Below, piece after piece: positions 16,372 through 26,932 of a stretch of DNA of 64,000 nucleotides; position 1 is the first letter of the stretch; every line of letters starts with the position of its first letter. The DNA comes from Cyanobium sp. PCC 7001 (GTDB taxonomy: Bacteria > Cyanobacteriota > Cyanobacteriia > PCC-6307 > Cyanobiaceae). The translations under genes and the position numbers were made by a program. Under the pieces are notes generated by a model. The model was not told the origin of the DNA. It made no database searches and was given only the letters and a program-made list of their open reading frames with translations. The stretch lies in assembly GCF_000155635.1 (NCBI RefSeq), contig NZ_DS990556.1:2768413-2832412 (forward strand), given 5' to 3'.

Positions 16372-18426
16372 TCAGCGCACGGGGCCGAAGCTCGCCAGGC
16401 GCCAGGCCTCGCCATCACGTCCGAACACGTAGCGGTTGCGGAGGGTGAGGGCGGCGCTGGATTCCGTCGGCTTGCCCTCGGCATCCAGGCGCTGGTCGCG
16501 GTAGCTGATGGTCGCCAGCACGGCGATGCGCCCGGAGCTGCGGGCCTCGATCGTGAGGCCCTCCACCTTGGCCTCGACCCTCTGGGTCTGCTGCTGGGCC
16601 TCATCCTGCCGGCGTTCCTGCTGGAGCCGGTCGATCTGAACGGGACGGGCCAGCTGCTCGAGCGGGAGTGGGCCCGGCTGGCCCGCCAGCACCGCCGCCT
16701 TGGCCGCCAGCCAGGTTTCCAGCAGGCCCTGCAGGTCGGCCTCGGTGGGAGCGGCCGTCGTGAGCGGCACGGTGGCCTGCGCCGCAGAGGGGCTGGTGCC
16801 GCCTGGCGCGGGTGTGCCGGCGGCCGCGTCTGGACTGCCTGAAGCGGGGGGTTGGGGGGCCTCGGCGTCAGGGCTGGGCTCCACCGGGATCGGGGTGGCT
16901 TGCGGCTGGGGGCGGAGCAGCAGCCAGGCTCCACCGGCCAGCAGGATGGCGGTGGCGGCAGCGGTGATCCGCCACTGGCGAGGGACGAGGGGGGGCGGCC
17001 AGGGCAGCTCCGGGAACTCCGGCAGCCGCCAGCGGCGCGGCCACCAGCCGCCGATCCAGGGCTCGTCGTCGTCCAGCAGTTCGTTCTCGGATTCGGCCCC
17101 GGATTCCGCCTCGGATCCGCCCCCGGATCCCGCCCCGGTGAGCTCCTCGGTGCTGCTCCAGACCTGGGAGGTGAATGGGGGCACACCGCCCGGATCGTCC
17201 CTGTCCAGGGTCCAGGTCTCCGGGAAGGGAGAGGCCTCCGGGCCGGAGGACGGCAGGGGGGGCGGTGCCAGGCGGTTGATGTAGGCCTGCACGTCGCGGT
17301 CGGCGAAGTAGGCCTCCAGGTCGGGATCGGCCTCCAGATCGCGGTAGCCGGGCAGCACATCCCGGGCCAGCCAGTCGGTGCAGTAGGCACAGAGCTGAGC
17401 CAGGGGATCGCTGCTCTGCTGCTCCGCCCACTCCTGCAGCTCCGGGCTGGCCCCCTGCCGGAAGGCGTGCTGGGCCGCCTCCACCTGCCCCAGGAGCAGA
17501 TGAAGACAGGCCAGCAACGGTTGCACCCCCTCCTGGCCCGTGGCCTCCAGCCGCTGCATGGCTGCGGCGATGCGATCCGGTTTCCGCTGGGCGAACCCCG
17601 AGGCGGTGAGGGCCGTGCTGGCGAGGAAATCGGCAGCCGGGGAGTTGTCGGCCCAGCGGCTGAACAGATCCACCTGCTCCTGCACGGTGAGGTAAGCCCG
17701 GATCTGCTTGAAGAAGGCCTGGAACTCCTCCGGCGTGAGGGTGGGGTCGTCGCGGCCTTCCAGACCGCCCCGCTCCCGCACCAGTTCCTCGAGCAGGGTG
17801 ACGCCTTCGGCCCGTTCATCGGCGGCTGCCAGGCTGCGGCTGAGCAGGTCCAGCACCCGGAAGGGCCGAAGCCGCCGGAGCTCGTCGCTGATCTGCTGGC
17901 GCAGATGCGGATGCTGCCCCATCCGCTGCAGCAGCTGCAGGCCTTCCCGCAGGGTGTGGGCGGCAGCTTCGTAGCGGCGGTGGCGCTGCAGTTCTTCCCC
18001 GCCGGCCAGGCAGGCCAGGCCCGCCAGCAGGCTCAGATCGGTCTCGCGACCACTGCCGAGGGTGGGCGCCTGGGGAGGTTGGAGGCCCCGCCGCGCCAGG
18101 TTGAAGCACTCCAGGGGCTGATCCGCCTCCAGCAGGAGCAGCAGCCCGCCGAGTTCCCGGCTGGTGGGGATCTCCAGGCCGGCCTGGAGGGGCGTGCCAC
18201 TGGTGGCCAGGGCCGTGAGCTCAGATTCGTAGGCCTCGCGCCTGGCGCTGTCGGTGAGCAGATCGGCGCTCAGCCGCAGCAACGATTCCCGGGCCTGCAG
18301 GGTCTCGGGGGTGAACCCGTGGTCAGGCGGACGGTTGAGCCGCTGCTCCAGGGTCCGGAGAACGGTCTGGGCATCCGTGGTCGGGCTAACACCGAGCAAC
18401 CGGAAGTGATCGATCGGCAGTTCCAA
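16372..18426 (-). CDS. ftn2: Cell division protein Ftn2/ZipN (ARC6 homologue)
   Basis: Ftn2/ZipN anchors FtsZ at the division site and organises the cyanobacterial divisome; ARC6 does this in chloroplasts. The 684-residue protein starts with a divergent J-like domain (MELPIDHFRLLGVSPTTDAQ, then LSADLLTDSARREAYESEL). A helical repeat-like region follows to about residue 400, then an acidic linker rich in Ser/Glu (about 410-450), one transmembrane helix (ITAAATAILLAGGAWLLL, about 481-498), a Pro/Ala linker, and a C-terminal IMS/DUF4101 domain (LLETWLAAKAAVL, RNRYVFGRDGEAWRLASFG). It is divergent from pdhA. The linker is more Pro-rich than in model strains. Confidence 0.92.
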   Translation of the reverse strand: MELPIDHFRLLGVSPTTDAQTVLRTLEQRLNRPPDHGFTPETLQARESLLRLSADLLTDSARREAYESELTALATSGTPLQAGLEIPTSRELGGLLLLLEADQPLECFNLARRGLQPPQAPTLGSGRETDLSLLAGLACLAGGEELQRHRRYEAAAHTLREGLQLLQRMGQHPHLRQQISDELRRLRPFRVLDLLSRSLAAADERAEGVTLLEELVRERGGLEGRDDPTLTPEEFQAFFKQIRAYLTVQEQVDLFSRWADNSPAADFLASTALTASGFAQRKPDRIAAAMQRLEATGQEGVQPLLACLHLLLGQVEAAQHAFRQGASPELQEWAEQQSSDPLAQLCAYCTDWLARDVLPGYRDLEADPDLEAYFADRDVQAYINRLAPPPLPSSGPEASPFPETWTLDRDDPGGVPPFTSQVWSSTEELTGAGSGGGSEAESGAESENELLDDDEPWIGGWWPRRWRLPEFPELPWPPPLVPRQWRITAAATAILLAGGAWLLLRPQPQATPIPVEPSPDAEAPQPPASGSPDAAAGTPAPGGTSPSAAQATVPLTTAAPTEADLQGLLETWLAAKAAVLAGQPGPLPLEQLARPVQIDRLQQERRQDEAQQQTQRVEAKVEGLTIEARSSGRIAVLATISYRDQRLDAEGKPTESSAALTLRNRYVFGRDGEAWRLASFGPVR

Positions 18427-18576
18427 CCCGGGCTGGCCACTGGAGGTTGACTGTAGTCAGGGTCTTCGGTGTTGGCTGCCCTTCCAACAGTTCCTGCGGC
18501 CAGACCCCGTACAGTTCAGGCAGCATCCACCACGACCAAAGGCCCCTTCGCGGGAGTTTCTGAGGCGCTTTCCGAC

Positions 18577-19707
18577 ATGACCCAGGCTGACACCAGTCGC
18601 GACATCACGGCGGCCTCAGGCCTCGCCGCAAGCGGCGCACCGGGCTGTTCCGCCGACGCTGGCTTCGGGGCCGGTCCCCATGCCGAGCGCCTCGAGAACC
18701 TCTATCCGGCCACTCCGGCCACGGTGAACCGGGACGAGGGCCTGATGCTCTACCGGGACATGGTGCTCGGCCGCCGCTTCGAGGACAAGTGCGCGGAGAT
18801 GTACTACCGCGGCAAGATGTTCGGCTTCGTGCACCTCTACAACGGCCAGGAAGCCGTGAGCACGGGGGTGATCAAGGCCATGCGGGCCCAGCACGACTGG
18901 TTCTGCAGCACCTACCGCGACCACGTGCATGCCCTCAGCTGCGGTGTGCCGGCCCGCCAGGTGATGAGCGAGCTGTTCGGCAAGGAAACCGGCTGCAGCA
19001 AGGGCCGCGGTGGCTCCATGCACCTGTTCTCCAGGGAGCATCACCTGCTGGGGGGCTACGCCTTCATCGGCGAGGGGATCCCGGTGGCTCTGGGCGCGGC
19101 CTTCACCAGCCGCTACAAGCGCGATGCCCTCGGCGATAGCGGCAGCGATGCCGTGACCGCCGCCTTCTTCGGCGACGGCACCTGCAACATCGGCCAGTTC
19201 TACGAGTGCCTCAACATGGCGGCCCTCTGGAAGCTGCCGATCCTGTTCGTGGTGGAGAACAACAAGTGGGCCATCGGCATGGACCACAACCGTGCCACCA
19301 GTGATCCCGAGATCTGGCGCAAGGCCGCGGCCTTCGGCATGGCGGGCGAAGAAGTGGACGGCATGGACGTGCTGGCGGTGCGCGCCGCTGCCCAGCGGGC
19401 CATCGAGCGGGCGCGGGCCGGTGAAGGCCCCACCCTGCTGGAGTGCCTCACCTACCGCTACCGCGGCCACTCCCTGGCCGATCCCGACGAGCTGCGGGCC
19501 GAGGCCGAGAAGGAGTTCTGGGCCAAGCGCGACCCGATCAAGCGCCTGGCGGCCAGCCTGGTGGAGCAGGGTCTGGCCACGGCCGATGAGCTCAAGGCCA
19601 TCGACAAGGAGATCGATGCCGAGATCGCCGACTGCGTGAGTTTCGCCCTCGAGGCTCCGGAGCCCGATCCCGCCGAGCTCACCCGCTACATCTGGGCCGA
19701 AGACTGA
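18577..19707 (+). CDS. pdhA: Pyruvate dehydrogenase E1 component, alpha subunit
   Basis: PdhA, with PdhB, decarboxylates pyruvate using thiamine diphosphate in the pyruvate dehydrogenase complex. Motifs are [20 protein letters not shown], the substrate-channel [26 protein letters not shown], and the thiamine diphosphate motif [20 protein letters not shown] with ENNKWAIGM, plus the phosphoserine-loop-like [15 protein letters not shown]. The ATG at 18577 (MTQADTS) gives 376 residues; an earlier ATG at 18469 would add a non-conserved leader. E1 beta and E2 are not in this window. The gene is divergent from ftn2. Confidence 0.95.
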   Translation: MTQADTSRDITAASGLAASGAPGCSADAGFGAGPHAERLENLYPATPATVNRDEGLMLYRDMVLGRRFEDKCAEMYYRGKMFGFVHLYNGQEAVSTGVIKAMRAQHDWFCSTYRDHVHALSCGVPARQVMSELFGKETGCSKGRGGSMHLFSREHHLLGGYAFIGEGIPVALGAAFTSRYKRDALGDSGSDAVTAAFFGDGTCNIGQFYECLNMAALWKLPILFVVENNKWAIGMDHNRATSDPEIWRKAAAFGMAGEEVDGMDVLAVRAAAQRAIERARAGEGPTLLECLTYRYRGHSLADPDELRAEAEKEFWAKRDPIKRLAASLVEQGLATADELKAIDKEIDAEIADCVSFALEAPEPDPAELTRYIWAED

Positions 19708-19731
19708 GCCGAGGAGCGATCCGGGACCAGA

Positions 19732-20646
19732 TCAGAGGCCGTGGAGCCGGGCCTGTTCCGCGGCCGCGCGGAACACCAGGCAATGGCGTTCCACCAGCTC
19801 CTGCAGAGGTCCGTAGCCACCGCCGATCACCGTGGCCACCGGGATGCGGCGGCGCAGGCAGGCCTCGAGCACCAGCCGGTCGCGGTTGATCAGTCCGGCA
19901 TGGCTCAGGCAGAGCCGGCCCAGCCGGTCGTCGCGGTGGGGGTCCACACCGGCGTTGTAGAGCACCAGATCGGGCTGAAGCTGATCCAGCAGATCCGGCA
20001 GATGGCTGCCGATCGCCACCAGGTACTCCTGGTCTTCCATCCCGTCGCTCAGCGGGATGTCGAGGTCGCTGGTCTGCTTGCGCAGGGGGAAGTTGCTGGC
20101 CCCATGGGCCGAGAGCGTGAACACGCGGGGCTCTGCCGCGAAGATCGCCGCGGTGCCATCGCCCTGGTGCACATCCAGGTCCACCACCAGCAGGCGCCTG
20201 ACGGCCCCTTCCTGGAGCAGCACCGAGCAGGCCACGGCCACATCGTTGAAGATGCAGAAGCCGCTGCCGTAGGTGGGGAAGGCATGGTGGGTTCCGCCCG
20301 CCAGATGGCAGGCGAGTCCGTGGCGCAGGGCCAGGCGTGCGGTGAGCAGGGTGCCCCCCACCGAAAGCCAGGTGCGGCGCACCAGGGGCTGGGTGGCCGG
20401 CAGGCCGATCCGCCGCTGGTCGGCATGGCTGAGCTCGGCCCGAGCAAAGGCTTGGTGGTAGGCACGGGGATGCACGGCCTCGAGCCAACGGCGTGGCACC
20501 GGCAGCGGCTGATGCAGCGCGGCGGGAGTCGCCAGATCGAGCTGCAGCAACCGCTCCAGCAGCATCCGGAACTTGGCCATCGGGAAGCGATGGCTGCTCG
20601 GCAGCGGGGCGGAGTAGGCGGGGTGGTAGACGAGCGGCGGACGCAC
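19732..20646 (-). CDS. Histone deacetylase superfamily protein
   Basis: Bacterial members of this zinc-dependent family remove acetyl groups from small amines such as acetoin-related substrates, polyamines or protein lysines. Visible catalytic features are the N-terminal YHPAYSAPLPSSHRFPMAKF, GGTHHAFPTYGSGFCIFND with the charge-relay histidines, the zinc-binding VVDLDVHQGDGTA, and LVLYNAGVDPHRDDRLG with the second zinc aspartate. The 304-residue length is typical, and all key residues seem to be present. The gene lies 28 bases downstream of the sigma factor gene and may be read from the same transcript. The substrate is unknown. Confidence 0.9.
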   Translation of the reverse strand: MRPPLVYHPAYSAPLPSSHRFPMAKFRMLLERLLQLDLATPAALHQPLPVPRRWLEAVHPRAYHQAFARAELSHADQRRIGLPATQPLVRRTWLSVGGTLLTARLALRHGLACHLAGGTHHAFPTYGSGFCIFNDVAVACSVLLQEGAVRRLLVVDLDVHQGDGTAAIFAAEPRVFTLSAHGASNFPLRKQTSDLDIPLSDGMEDQEYLVAIGSHLPDLLDQLQPDLVLYNAGVDPHRDDRLGRLCLSHAGLINRDRLVLEACLRRRIPVATVIGGGYGPLQELVERHCLVFRAAAEQARLHGL

Positions 20647-20674
20647 CAGGCCGGAGGGCTCCGCCGGGGGAGCG

Positions 20675-21670
20675 TCAGATGCCGCTGGGCAGGCGGCGGG
20701 TGAGGTTGCGCAGCTTACGCAGGGCCTTCAGCTCCACCTGCCGCACCCGTTCCCGCGACACGTCCAGCTGGCGGCCGATCTCCGCCAGGGTGTGCCTGTC
20801 CCGGCCTTCCAGACCGAAGCGGAGCTGGAGCACATGGCGCTCCTGCTCGCTGAGGTGGTTCATCCAGTGGTCGAGCTGCTCGTGGTTGAGCCCCCGTTCC
20901 ACCCGATCCAGGGGCTCCTCCTCGCTGGAGTCGGCGATGAGGTCACCCAGGAAGCTGCGCCCTTCGTCGCCGTTCACCGGCGCATCGAGGCTGGAGGTGG
21001 TGAGGGCCTGGCGCAGCAGGCCGTCGAGCTCGTCGAGGGGCATGTCCATCGCCTCAGCGATCTCGTGGCGGCTGGGCATGGCGCCCAGCTTGTGGGCCAG
21101 ATCCAGGCTCACCTTGCGGATGGCGCTGAGCCGTTCGCTCAGATGCACCGGCAGGCGGATCGTGCGCGACTGGCAGGCGATGGCGCGGGTCATGCTCTGG
21201 CGGATCCACCAGAACGCGTAGGTGGAGAACTTGTAGCCGCGGGTGGGGTCGAATTTCTCCACGGCCCGCTCCAGACCCAGGGATCCTTCCTGGATCAGAT
21301 CGAGCAGTTCGAGGCCCTTGCCCTGGTACTTCTTGGCGACACTCACCACCAGACGAAGGTTCGCCTTCATCATCCGCTGCTTGGAACGCTTGCCGATCCG
21401 CAGCAGTTTCTTCTCGTGGTCGCTGTAGCTGGGTTTGGCGGCCTCCAGCAACTGCATCATGGCCTGCACCTGATTGCCCAGCTCGATCTCCTCCGCGGGA
21501 GTGAGCAGAGGTTCCCGGCCGATGCTGGCCAGGTACCAGCTGATCGGATCACTGCTGCGCCTGCGACTGCTCTCGCTGGTGCGACTGCTCTGGCTGGTTC
21601 CGCCCCTGATGGGAGTGCTCTGGCTGGAACTGCTCTCGTTGGTACTGGCGCCCAGGGACGAGGATTTCAT
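20675..21670 (-). CDS. Group 2 RNA polymerase sigma factor (RpoD/SigA family)
   Basis: A 331-residue sigma-70 protein without the large group 1 N-terminal region. After a Ser-rich variable leader (residues 1-40) come region 1.2 (DPISWYLASIGREPLLTPAE), region 2 (NLRLVVSVAKKYQGKGLELL; YKFSTYAFWWIRQSMTRAIA), region 3 and the region 4 helix-turn-helix TLAEIGRQLDVSRERVRQVE. Group 2 sigma factors in cyanobacteria are non-essential relatives of SigA used in stress, light and circadian adaptation; which paralogue this is cannot be told from sequence alone. The leader is encoded by repeated CTGCTCT-like DNA, suggesting slippage. Upstream, TAGTAT at about 21690-21700 on the minus strand is a possible -10 element. 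Confidence 0.94.
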   Translation of the reverse strand: MKSSSLGASTNESSSSQSTPIRGGTSQSSRTSESSRRRSSDPISWYLASIGREPLLTPAEEIELGNQVQAMMQLLEAAKPSYSDHEKKLLRIGKRSKQRMMKANLRLVVSVAKKYQGKGLELLDLIQEGSLGLERAVEKFDPTRGYKFSTYAFWWIRQSMTRAIACQSRTIRLPVHLSERLSAIRKVSLDLAHKLGAMPSRHEIAEAMDMPLDELDGLLRQALTTSSLDAPVNGDEGRSFLGDLIADSSEEEPLDRVERGLNHEQLDHWMNHLSEQERHVLQLRFGLEGRDRHTLAEIGRQLDVSRERVRQVELKALRKLRNLTRRLPSGI

Positions 21671-21722
21671 GGGTCAGCAGTCGAGGAGTAATACTATCTG
21701 CTCGAAATGGCTAGATCCGATG

Positions 21723-23432
21723 TTATTTCCATAACCCTTCAGCTTTTGCTTGCAAAAGCACACGATCAATGTGGCTGATTACACACGTTCCGTCTGTCGT
21801 CTCCGTGTTGCGTGCCGCTGTCATCAGCTCGGGATCCAGTTCTGCCAGCGCCTGGGCCACCGCCATCGGCGTGCAGCTCCCCGGTCCCAGGGCCTGTCTC
21901 ACCCGTCCGCCCGCCGCGGCATGGGCGAGCACGGCGGTTGCCAGCAACGCCGCGTCCGCCTTTGGCCCCGCGGCGATCGCCACGGCTCCGAGGCCTGTTG
22001 TGTAGCCCGCCAGCACATCCCCGAGCCCGCTGCGGGCGGCGCTCGGCTCGGCCTCGCACAGCTGCCAGCAGCGGCCATCGGGGGCTGCCACCACGCTGTG
22101 GGCGCCCTTGAGCACCAGGCTCACGCCTGCCGTCGCCGCCGCCCGGCAGGCGGCCTGGGGCGGGGATGCCGCGGCCAGGGCTGGAAACAGGCGGCCGAAT
22201 TCCCCCCCATGGGGCGTGAGCCAGGTGGGGCCTGACCGGCCGCGCAGCCAGGCTTCTGGCGCGGTGTCGGGGCCGCCGGCCCCCGCCACGCAGAGACGGT
22301 TGAGACCATCGGCATCCAGCACCAGCAGGCCGCTGAAGCGCTGCAGCTGCCCCCAGGCCCGCCGTTCTTCGGCGGCTGCGGGGTGGTCCTGCCCCAGCCC
22401 AAGCCGGCCGAGACCGGGGCCCACCAGCACGGCATCGAGCCTCTCCAGGTCACGGTCGGCCAGGCCGCCCAGCAGCAGCGCTCCATGGGGATCGCAGTCG
22501 AGGGGCGGCTCCAGCACCAGGTGGGGGGCCCGGGCGGTGAGGGCTTCAGCCAGGGCCGCCGGGGCTGCCATGCGCAGACTGCCGCAGCCACTGGCGCCGG
22601 CCCCCAGCACGGCCAGCTGGGCCGCCCCTGGGTAGCGCAGGCTGCCGGTCACCAGGAGAACCCGCCCGCGCTCGTATTTCGACGCCGCCACCGGCGGGCG
22701 GGGCCAGGGGGCGCCGGCCAGGTCCTCCCAGCGCAGGCCCAGGGGCTGCTCGGGCGGCAAGGCCCCCAGCAGCGGCGCCGGCAACCCCAGCGGCACCATC
22801 TCCAGGGCCCCCACCCAGTGCAGGGCGAGGTCCTGGATCAGGCCGAGCTTGACCAGCCCCAGGCAAAGGGTGCGACTGGCCCGGGCCGCCGCCGCCCCCA
22901 GGCAGCGGCCGCTGTCGCTGCAGAGGCCCGTGGGCACGTCGATCGCCACCAGGCCCCCTGGTCTCTCCCGCTCCCGCGCCGCCAGCAGAGACTCCAGGCT
23001 CTCCCCGGGCGGTCGGCTCTGGTTGAGGCCGAAAAGGGCATCGACCCACAGGCAGGGGTCGCCGGGATCGGGCGGCTCGGCGGCGATCGGAATGCCGAGC
23101 CAGGCGGCGTAGCGGCGGTGCGCGGCGGTGAGGGGCTTGAGCCGCTCGAAGGGGCACCACACCCGCACGGCGATGCCGGCCAGGTGGAGCTCCCGTGCCA
23201 CCACCAGGCCATCGCCGCCGTTGTGGCCGGGGCCCACCAGCACCACGGCGCCCTCGCTTCGCAGCCTCGGGGCGTCGCCGGTGAGCAGCCGTTGGCTCAG
23301 GGCGAGCCCCGCCTTCTCCATCAGGGCCTCCATCGGCATGCCCTGCGCGAACAGCTGGGTCTCCAGGGCGGCCATCTGCTCCCCGCGCACCAGCAGGTGG
23401 GCGGCATCGCGGCCGGGCCAGTCCCTGGCCAT
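21723..23432 (-). CDS. nnr: Bifunctional NAD(P)H-hydrate repair enzyme
   Basis: Nnr repairs damaged NAD(P)H: the N-terminal YjeF-N domain epimerises NAD(P)H hydrate and the C-terminal ribokinase-like domain dehydrates it with ADP. Motifs are [39 protein letters not shown] (N domain), [33 protein letters not shown] and the catalytic [18 protein letters not shown] (C domain). ATG 23432 gives 569 residues; a GTG at 23489 would add a Pro-rich leader. The final 30 or so residues after ELDPEL are not family-like and cover an 8-bp palindrome (21742-21759), so the stop may have moved downstream. Confidence 0.93.
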   Translation of the reverse strand: MARDWPGRDAAHLLVRGEQMAALETQLFAQGMPMEALMEKAGLALSQRLLTGDAPRLRSEGAVVLVGPGHNGGDGLVVARELHLAGIAVRVWCPFERLKPLTAAHRRYAAWLGIPIAAEPPDPGDPCLWVDALFGLNQSRPPGESLESLLAARERERPGGLVAIDVPTGLCSDSGRCLGAAAARASRTLCLGLVKLGLIQDLALHWVGALEMVPLGLPAPLLGALPPEQPLGLRWEDLAGAPWPRPPVAASKYERGRVLLVTGSLRYPGAAQLAVLGAGASGCGSLRMAAPAALAEALTARAPHLVLEPPLDCDPHGALLLGGLADRDLERLDAVLVGPGLGRLGLGQDHPAAAEERRAWGQLQRFSGLLVLDADGLNRLCVAGAGGPDTAPEAWLRGRSGPTWLTPHGGEFGRLFPALAAASPPQAACRAAATAGVSLVLKGAHSVVAAPDGRCWQLCEAEPSAARSGLGDVLAGYTTGLGAVAIAAGPKADAALLATAVLAHAAAGGRVRQALGPGSCTPMAVAQALAELDPELMTAARNTETTDGTCVISHIDRVLLQAKAEGLWK

Positions 23433-23533
23433 CGCCGCCCGAGGCGGCCCGGGGGTGCGGGAGGAGGGGGCAGGCACGGCAACCCGCACGGACGTCCCTT
23501 CATGATGGAGGGAGCCCCCCCTGCCGTCGCCCG

Positions 23534-24751
23534 TTGACCAGCGCCGCCCAAGTGCCGTGCCGCGCCGCTGCGCCCGCCCCAGCCCGTGCGGCCACGCCCG
23601 CTGGCGCCGAGGCCCTGGAGCGGCTGCGCCACTGGCCCGGTGAGCACCGGGTGGCGGTGGGGCTCTCCGGCGGCGTGGACAGCTCCCTCACCGCCGCCCT
23701 GCTCGTGGAGGCCGGCTGGGAGGTGGAGGGGCTCACCCTCTGGCTGATGAGCGGCAAGGGAGCCTGCTGCGCCGAAGGGCTGGTGGATGCCGCGGGCATC
23801 TGCGAGCAGCTGGGGGTACCCCACCACGTGGTCGATTTCCGCGACCATTTCCGCGCCCAGATCGTCGATTTCCTGGTGGACGGCTACGCCGCCGGGGTCA
23901 CGCCCCTGCCCTGCTCCCGTTGCAACCGGGAGGTGAAATTCGCTCCGATGCTGGCGTGGGCCCGGGAGCAGCGGGGTCTGGAGCGGCTGGCCACAGGCCA
24001 CTACGCCCGCGTGCGCCGCGCCGATGCCGCCGACCCTCTGCCCGTGCCGGGCGATGGCCGGGGACGGCATCAGCTGCTGCGGGGGCTCGATGCCCGCAAG
24101 GACCAGAGCTATTTCCTCTACGACCTGCCCCAGGAGGTGCTGGGGCGCCTCGTGTTCCCCCTCGGGGAGCTCACCAAGCCCGACACCCGCCAGGAGGCCG
24201 AGCGGCATGGGCTGCGTACCGCCCACAAGCCCGAGAGTCAGGACCTCTGCCTGGCCGATCACCACGGCTCGATGCGCGCCTTCCTCGATGCCCACCTGCC
24301 CCCTCGCGACGGCGAGATCGTGCTCCAGGACGGCCGGGTGGTAGGCCGGCATGACGGCATCGAGCACTTCACCATCGGCCAGCGCAAGGGGCTTGGCGTG
24401 GCCTGGAGCGAACCGCTGCACGTGGTGCGGCTGGATGCGGCCTTCAACCGGGTGGTGGTGGCGCCACGGCGGGAAGCGGCCCGCGGCGACTGCGTGGTGG
24501 GGGCTGTGAACTGGGTGTCGATGGCCGCTCCGGACGCGCCTCTGGAGGTGATGGTTCAGGTGCGCTACCGCAGCGCGCCGGAGTGGGCCCTGCTCACCCC
24601 CCTGCCCGCCACCGAGGTGGACCAGGCTGCCCAGCGCCCGCACCGGGTGCGCCTGGAGTTCGCCGAGGAGCAGTTTTCGATCACCCCAGGCCAGGCGGCC
24701 GTGTTCTACGCGGGCGAGGTGCTGCTGGGCGGCGGCTTGATCCAGGCCTGA
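23534..24751 (+). CDS. mnmA: tRNA-specific 2-thiouridylase MnmA
   Basis: MnmA inserts sulfur at C2 of the wobble uridine in tRNAs for Lys, Glu and Gln. The PP-loop [18 protein letters not shown] lies at about residues 39-56. The first catalytic cysteine is in [14 protein letters not shown], and the second in [20 protein letters not shown], where most relatives have [12 protein letters not shown] and [21 protein letters not shown] mark the C-terminal barrels. Start is TTG at 23534, with an Ala/Pro-rich leader of about 30 residues; no ATG exists near the domain start. It is divergent from nnr and convergent with the ferredoxin gene. Confidence 0.95.
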   Translation: MTSAAQVPCRAAAPAPARAATPAGAEALERLRHWPGEHRVAVGLSGGVDSSLTAALLVEAGWEVEGLTLWLMSGKGACCAEGLVDAAGICEQLGVPHHVVDFRDHFRAQIVDFLVDGYAAGVTPLPCSRCNREVKFAPMLAWAREQRGLERLATGHYARVRRADAADPLPVPGDGRGRHQLLRGLDARKDQSYFLYDLPQEVLGRLVFPLGELTKPDTRQEAERHGLRTAHKPESQDLCLADHHGSMRAFLDAHLPPRDGEIVLQDGRVVGRHDGIEHFTIGQRKGLGVAWSEPLHVVRLDAAFNRVVVAPRREAARGDCVVGAVNWVSMAAPDAPLEVMVQVRYRSAPEWALLTPLPATEVDQAAQRPHRVRLEFAEEQFSITPGQAAVFYAGEVLLGGGLIQA

Positions 24752-24759
24752 GGCCGGTT

Positions 24760-25005
24760 TCACCAGTACGGGTCGGTGGCCAGTTCCACCGTGAGGCTGC
24801 CGCAGCGGCTCGAGGGCACCGTGGCGATGCAGGCCCGCACCACGCGCCCATTCACTTCGATCTCACAGGCGCCGCAGCTGCCCCCCAGGCAACCGGTGGG
24901 GATCATCATGCCGGCCTGTTGGGCCGCCTCCAGCCAGGGACAACCGGGCTGCGCCGAGGTGCAGGAGCCATCGGGCCAGTGGATGGGGATGGGGCCTGGG
25001 GGCAT
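24760..25005 (-). CDS. Plant-type [2Fe-2S] ferredoxin-like protein
   Basis: An 81-residue ferredoxin-fold protein. The cluster motif is TGCLGGSCGACEIEVNGRVVRACI: three cysteines in the loop (C-x4-C-x2-C) and a distal cysteine, the plant-type arrangement. It is shorter and more divergent than photosynthetic PetF and lacks the usual acidic PetF surface, so it is probably a specialised electron carrier. The ATG shares one base with the cobQ stop (TGATG), so it is probably translated with cobQ. A role in cobalamin synthesis is suggested only by this position. Confidence 0.82.
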   Translation of the reverse strand: MPPGPIPIHWPDGSCTSAQPGCPWLEAAQQAGMMIPTGCLGGSCGACEIEVNGRVVRACIATVPSSRCGSLTVELATDPYW

Positions 25006-26510
25006 CAGGGGTTCAGCAGGGGAGTCAGATCCACGTGGGCCTCGAAGGCATCGGCCAGCCGATCCAGCAGGGCATCGCGCTGCTGGGCATGGCTGGGCTG
25101 ATGTTCGCTCAGGGGGGCCAGTCCGCGGCGCTGCCGGAGCAGGTTCAGCCAGCGGCGGCGCCAGGGTCCGGCGTCGAAGACGCCGTGCAGGTAGGTGCCG
25201 GCCACGACGCCCCCCTGCGTGCCCACCGGCTGCCACCAGCCCAGTCCACCCTCTGCCGCCAGAGGATGGGGGAGCCGGGCTTCGGCTTCGGTGGGGATCG
25301 TGGTGGTGCGGCCCCGATGCAGCTCGAACCCCTGCAGCTCCTGCGCCGCGCCGGGGCCGGCGGGCCACAGGGCCAGACTGTGCCGCTGCCGCAGCGCTTT
25401 GCTGCGGCCGTAGCGGGTGCGCAGGGGCAACAGCCCGAGCCCCACCTGGGGGCCGCTGCCTTCCAGGGCCTCGGGATCCTGCAGCTCCTGCCCCAGCATC
25501 TGCAGGCCGCCGCACAGGCCGAACACCTGGCCGCCGCGCTGCAGATGGGCCTGCAGTTGCTCCTTCCAGCCGTGGCGGTGCAGGGCGGCCAGGTCGCGCA
25601 GGGTCTGCTTGCTTCCCGGCAGGATCACCGCATCGGGCTGGCCGAGCGGCTCCTCGGGGCTCTGCCAGCGCAGCTGCACGCTGGGTTCGGCCTCCAGGGG
25701 GTCCAGATCGGAGAAGTTGCTCAGGGAGGGCAGCTTCAGCACCGTGATCTGGAGATCCGCCTGCGGTTTGCGGCCGCGCCGCTCCAGCAGGTCGAGGGAG
25801 TCTTCGGGGGGGAAGAGTTCATCCAGCCAGGGCATCACACCGAGTACGGGAATGCCGGTGTGCTGCTCGAGCCACTGACGTCCGCTGTCGAACAGTTCGC
25901 GGCGGCCGCGGAAGCGGTTGATCAGCAGCCCCCGGATGAGGGGACGCTGCACGGGAGAGAGCAGGGCCAGGGTGCCCACCAGCTGGGCGAACACCCCGCC
26001 CCGCTCGATGTCGGCCACCAGCAGGCAGCGGGCCCGCAGGAACTGGGCCAGGCGCAGGTTGGTGAGGTCGCGGGCCTGCAGGTTCACCTCCACCGGGCTG
26101 CCGGCCCCCTCCAGCACCAGCCGCCCGCCTGGATGGCCGGCCTGCAGCTCCCGCAGCCCCTGACGGATCGCCGCCCAGCCGGGCCGGAACCAGTCGCGGT
26201 AGTAGTGCTCGGCCCGGGCGATGCCCACGCTTTGCCCCAGGTGGATCACCTCGCTGGTGCTGTCCCCCTGGGGCTTGAGCAGCACGGGATTCATCGTGCA
26301 GCGGGGCTCGAGCCCAGCGGCCCAGGCCTGGAGGGCCTGGGAGTAGGCCATCTCGCCGCCGCCCTCGTCCACCCAGGCGTTGTTGCTCATGTTCTGCCCC
26401 TTGAACGGCAGGGGCTGCTCCCCCCGCCGCCGCAGCGCCCGGCAGAGGGCCGCGGTCATCAGCGACTTGCCGGCACCGCTGCTGGTTCCGAGCACCATGA
26501 GCGCCGTCAC
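25005..26510 (-). CDS. cobQ: Cobyric acid synthase
   Basis: CobQ amidates four side-chain carboxylates of adenosylcobyrinic acid a,c-diamide, using glutamine and ATP, in cobalamin (or pseudocobalamin) synthesis. The N-terminal ATPase shows [19 protein letters not shown] and [13 protein letters not shown]. The C-terminal class I glutamine amidotransferase shows [12 protein letters not shown] and the nucleophile Cys in [12 protein letters not shown], with a distal HGVFD. The proposed start is GTG at 26510 ([10 protein letters not shown]), overlapping the upstream stop (GTGA); ATG 26498 is the alternative. Length is 501, normal for CobQ. No cobalamin riboswitch was recognised upstream. Confidence 0.95.
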   Translation of the reverse strand: MTALMVLGTSSGAGKSLMTAALCRALRRRGEQPLPFKGQNMSNNAWVDEGGGEMAYSQALQAWAAGLEPRCTMNPVLLKPQGDSTSEVIHLGQSVGIARAEHYYRDWFRPGWAAIRQGLRELQAGHPGGRLVLEGAGSPVEVNLQARDLTNLRLAQFLRARCLLVADIERGGVFAQLVGTLALLSPVQRPLIRGLLINRFRGRRELFDSGRQWLEQHTGIPVLGVMPWLDELFPPEDSLDLLERRGRKPQADLQITVLKLPSLSNFSDLDPLEAEPSVQLRWQSPEEPLGQPDAVILPGSKQTLRDLAALHRHGWKEQLQAHLQRGGQVFGLCGGLQMLGQELQDPEALEGSGPQVGLGLLPLRTRYGRSKALRQRHSLALWPAGPGAAQELQGFELHRGRTTTIPTEAEARLPHPLAAEGGLGWWQPVGTQGGVVAGTYLHGVFDAGPWRRRWLNLLRQRRGLAPLSEHQPSHAQQRDALLDRLADAFEAHVDLTPLLNP

Positions 26511-26902
26511 AGGCGCGGCCGGCTGCGCCGCAGCTGGTGGTGGAGGCGCTCCAGCAGGGGGGCCTCCGGGATCTCTCCGGGCCACTGATCCAGCAGGTCG
26601 CGGCCCATCGGCGTGAGCCGCACCCGTTCGGTGAGGCCCTGGCCATCCACCTCCCGTCGCAGCACCCCCAGCCGGATCAGCCACAGCCAGTGCTGCTCCA
26701 CCCGCGCTACCCCCATCGGGCGGCGGCAGAGGCGGCCGGCCTCGGGCAGCCGGCAGAAGGCGCTGCTGCTCAGGGGGGTGGAGGCCACCAGCTCGTAGAA
26801 CGCGCGGCGGAACGGCAGGCAGCGCAGGGCCTGGGAGGCCCGCACCCACGAGCGGCCGTCCTGATGGGGGGCAGGGGTGCCGTTGGGCGGCCGTCGTTTC
26901 AT
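26507..26902 (-). CDS. Small conserved cyanobacterial protein, Npun_F0494-like
   Basis: A 131-residue basic protein. The stretches [19 protein letters not shown] and [20 protein letters not shown] with [15 protein letters not shown] resemble the cyanobacterial Npun_F0494 family as I remember it. The C-terminal part looks like a winged-helix 'transcriptional regulator tail' (LTPMGRDLL), but DNA binding is not demonstrated. ATG 26902 (MKRRPPNG) is preferred because the longer frame extends into the divergent maf gene. The stop overlaps the cobQ GTG start by four bases, so the two are coupled. Confidence 0.6.
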   Translation of the reverse strand: MKRRPPNGTPAPHQDGRSWVRASQALRCLPFRRAFYELVASTPLSSSAFCRLPEAGRLCRRPMGVARVEQHWLWLIRLGVLRREVDGQGLTERVRLTPMGRDLLDQWPGEIPEAPLLERLHHQLRRSRPRL

Positions 26903-26932
26903 GGGGGGATTCTCCCTGACCCGCCACGGCCG

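Noticed and set aside
26500..26932. Cobalamin riboswitch before cobQ
   Set aside because: No B12-box-like sequence was seen; the region is coding.
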